Shown one piece after another: positions 61,627 to 64,000 of a DNA stretch of 64,000 nt. The notes beneath the pieces are model-generated. The model ran no database searches, was not told the origin of the DNA, and saw only the letters and a program-made list of their open reading frames with translations. Made by a program: the position numbers and the translations under genes. The DNA is from Pipra filicauda (Eukaryota; Chordata; Aves; Passeriformes; Pipridae): positions 806,001-870,000 of the forward strand of contig NW_024104313.1 of the NCBI RefSeq assembly GCF_003945595.2, in the 5' to 3' direction. Position 1 is the stretch's first letter; each line of letters starts with the position of its first letter.

Positions 61627-63005
61627 CTCCAGCTGGTGATCACTCCTTACCAACGCCATACGAGCCCTTTGCAATGAACCATGCATTAGCTTGTGCAGTC
61701 TTAAAATCAGTTTCCTCAACCCCATTTGCTTCAGTGCTTTATCAACAAACGGCCTGTAAATAGAGGTCAAACAGTGTTGGCTGCAGCTTCCCTCAGCACT
61801 GCCTTCTGGAATAACCCAAGAGGTGGAGTCATCCTCAGATTCAAGCCTATCAAGCCTCCTTGAATGGTCCTGAAAGTCAAAATTTGGCTTATTAGTAAAA
61901 CTGTTCTCAATGGCTTGTCTAAGTTCTTCAACATTCTCCTCAGAGATTTGTTCTTCCCCATCACTCTCCTCTGTGCAAGTTCCTGAGGATTCCTTTACTT
62001 CTGTTTCCCTATAAACATCTTCATCCCCTGGATCATTGTCCTTAGATGGTCGAGGAGAAGGAATTTCAAACACTGGCCAGCCAATGTCAGAAAGATTTTT
62101 GATGCCCAATACAGTTCCCATAATCCTTAGCTTCTGATTTAAGTCTTTTGTAATATTTAACCATAGACAGAGTGCCTGCACCCTGTCTTGGAAGTCCTTT
62201 GCAGCATACTTTTCATAGTCCTTTTGAAGAGCCTGAAGAGATGGATAAAGTGCTTCTATATACTCCAGCAGCTCCATTATTCGCTTTACTTGCTCAAATG
62301 AGACCCGCTGGCGATGGAGGTGTTCATGGTAACTCGAGTAACCCAAAGCACTAGTTCCATGTGTTGATTTGCAAACTCCTTCTCCTGAAGTACCATTGAG
62401 ACTGGCTCCATTTTTTACACAGGAGAAGCTTCCATAGTCCACTTTGAAGGTGAGGATTTCATTGATGATATCAGGGATAGCTTGACGGGCTGCATAGAGA
62501 TAGAGGTCTTGGTCATTAATGCTCCGGCCAGCATGCCATGCTTGCAGCTCCAGCCAGATCAGTTCATTAGATCGGTTCAGCCAGACAGAAGAAGTGTTTT
62601 CCTGCCCTCTTTGCTCCCTGTCCTTTTTCTTTGAGACTGAGGTAAGTTTTAACAAAAGCCGCAGGGTTTCAAAGAATTTTAAACGATCTGCTGGGCAATC
62701 ACTCCTAGAAGTCTGGCGTGTAGTTCTGGGTATTGGCATGGGCACAGAGACTGGAAGCTTAGCATTGCTACAGCCAAGGCTGAGGTAAGGCTTATTGAGA
62801 TCAACATCTGGAATTGTCTTTTTTGGCAGAGACCCACTAACTGAGTCTAACATAAATGAGCACTGCACATTTTTCTTATGATCTCGTTCTGTTGTCCTTA
62901 GAGCATCTCTGATCTTTTTCCCTTGCTTATAGCTGTGCTCTTCCACATTCTCGATCGTTTTCCCACTGTCTTTATGCAAAGACTGAGTTGGCACACTCAT
63001 CTTTT
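61627..63005 (-). CDS. MAP3K4: MAP3K4 exon 3, large N-terminal exon
   Basis: A 1,379-nt exon: 2 nt completing a split codon, then 459 codons. The true exon starts at KMSVPTQSLHKDSG. The in-frame ATG further upstream lies in intron 2, before the acceptor ttcttacag, and is not a start. Conserved blocks include KNVQCSFMLDSV, VDLNKPYLSLGCSNAKLPVS, DCPADRLKFFETLRLLLKLT, QAIPDIINEILTFKVDYGSF, VSFEQVKRIMELLEYIEALY and HCLTSIYRPFVDKALKQMGL. From the literature on human MTK1 this part includes the GADD45-binding region and the autoinhibitory region. An acidic stretch (about residues 340-400 of the exon) is the most diverged from mammals. It ends HQLE before gtaggt. Confidence 0.98.
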
Positions 63006-64000
63006 CTGTAAGAAAAGAAAAAGGATGTGACTGCAGCAACAAAAAAAAGCATTGTTCAAGTCAGCACCCGATCTCATTTCTTAGGTTGAGCATAACATTG
63101 TTTAATACCAATAAAACAAAACAGGCATGGATAGAAGTAAAATACATTCTTAAAAGTTACCATTACTATAATCTAAATCAATAGTAGCACCACAGGATTT
63201 TTTTTTTCTCTTGCTTTACCTCTTTTGTAGAAAGGACATCAGAGAATTTTCATTATCCTGACTATGCCATCTACTGAGAACAGAGTATGATCAAAAGGAA
63301 AAGAACGGTTTCCAAGTTCATTTTCTACACATTTGTCACACAACCTCCCAAACAAAAACTCAAAATGCAACAAAGCATTATTAAGGATCAAAGTCAAAGA
63401 CAATTAAAGAGACTCCATTGCACATGCAATTTCATAAAAACTGGAGTATACATAAATTTCAGCCTGAATGCACCAATCCTGCCTCTTGGGGAGATTCATC
63501 TCAGTTCTGGGAAGCCTTCTGTAGACTTTAAGGTAGATTAGAAATTAATCAACTTCTAACAGCACTTTGATATTGAGGATCTTGGTGACCTTGCAAAATA
63601 AATTAAAATCTTTTTAAAGATTTTTAAAGATCACTTTCTGAACTTACATTCTACATAGAGGGTCGTCTAGATCCCTTCAGTTTCTATTTTTAACATGTTA
63701 TTCTCATTCACCCTTAATCTTCAGATCTCCCCACTCCACCAAAACACATTGAAAGAAAGGTAAGTTAAAAAGTATTCATTATTACACATCCAAAGTGCAA
63801 TAATACTTAAATGTTCATCATTCTTAACAAAGTAGAGGCACAATAATCTACAAATTGTTTCAGAAGCCTCTTTTTATAAAATAAACAGACACCGATGGTT
63901 CAAATGCACCTGACAGCTCTGCAATAAATATCAGTGCTATAACTGTATGAGTTCCTGCTACTAATTTTATTCCGGTATTGTAATACAGACTTAAATTAAT
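63006..64000 (-). other. Part of MAP3K4 intron 2
   Basis: About 1 kb upstream of exon 3. I looked for exon 2 (the TPRQMKR/NVGRPASRS-type segment) and did not find it. An exact 10-bp tandem (tttttaaaga twice, 63611-63630) is the only repeat noted. Confidence 0.75.

Larger units (their letters stand above)
12742..63005 (-). other. MAP3K4: MAP3K4 gene, exons 3-27
   Basis: Gene for mitogen-activated protein kinase kinase kinase 4 (MEKK4/MTK1), a cytoplasmic serine/threonine kinase. From established knowledge it is switched on by GADD45 proteins binding near the N-terminus, which relieves autoinhibition, and it phosphorylates MKK3/6 and MKK4/7 to activate p38 and JNK. Twenty-five coding exons are visible, all with GT-AG introns and matching phases. 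They sum to 4,466 nt, giving 1,487 complete codons before the stop. Exon numbers follow the human gene from memory. Exons 1-2, with the start codon and promoter, are off the right edge. The near-full collinearity with the human protein argues for a working gene. Confidence 0.98.

Noticed and set aside
61612..63042. Single 476-codon open frame read as a complete protein
   Set aside because: It is MAP3K4 exon 3 with some intron at each end. The ATG at 63042 is upstream of the splice acceptor, and the last residues (VGCY) are read past the donor.
1..64000. CRISPR arrays, operons, prophage, toxin or defence systems
   Set aside because: No spaced repeat array, ribosome-binding sites or dense gene order. 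The window is intron-rich vertebrate DNA with two known genes.
1..64000. Endogenous retrovirus or LTR element
   Set aside because: I saw no gag, pol or env motifs and no paired LTRs. The only reverse transcriptase traces are CR1.

Overview
The window is vertebrate nuclear DNA, most likely from a bird. It is AT-rich and intron-dominated, and its only recognisable transposons are CR1 LINEs. Several of these end in the avian CR1 3' tail (repeats of the ATTCTATG type). It holds the ends of two protein-coding genes that converge on each other: the last two coding exons of AGPAT4 on the + strand, and 25 coding exons of MAP3K4 (MEKK4/MTK1) on the - strand. These two genes are also convergent neighbours in human (6q26), so this is ordinary conserved synteny.

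Layout. 1-451: AGPAT4 intron. 452-650 and 8337-8422: the last two AGPAT4 coding exons, with a 7.7 kb intron between them. 8423-12741: about 4.3 kb between the two stop codons, holding both 3' UTRs and no other gene that I can see. 12742-63005: MAP3K4 from its stop codon back to the large exon 3 (human numbering, from memory). 63006-64000: part of MAP3K4 intron 2. MAP3K4 exons 1-2 and the promoter lie beyond the right edge.

The 25 MAP3K4 exons were placed by matching the translation to the family and checking each GT/AG boundary and phase. They sum to 4,466 coding nt (2 nt of a split codon, then 1,487 codons plus stop) with no frameshift or internal stop, so the gene looks functional. The kinase domain runs from the end of exon 20 through exon 26, with its key motifs (glycine loop, lysine, HRD, DFG, APE) intact. 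The protein is a MAP3K that binds stress-induced GADD45 proteins and activates the p38 and JNK branches. AGPAT4 is a lysophosphatidic acid acyltransferase of phospholipid synthesis. The two are neighbours without any known functional link.

About ten CR1 fragments sit in MAP3K4 introns 4, 5, 12, 13 and 23, including a three-element cluster at 54235-55712. Points worth a second look: the alternative exon 17, which lacks the polyalanine tract of mammals; a possible 12-nt tandem donor at exon 15; a CR1 ending a few tens of bases from the exon 13 donor; a 23-bp direct repeat beside the exon 5 donor; several perfect hairpins; and a tRNA-like B-box relic in the AGPAT4 intron. I found no CRISPR, operon, virus or novel gene system, and I do not think the window contains one.
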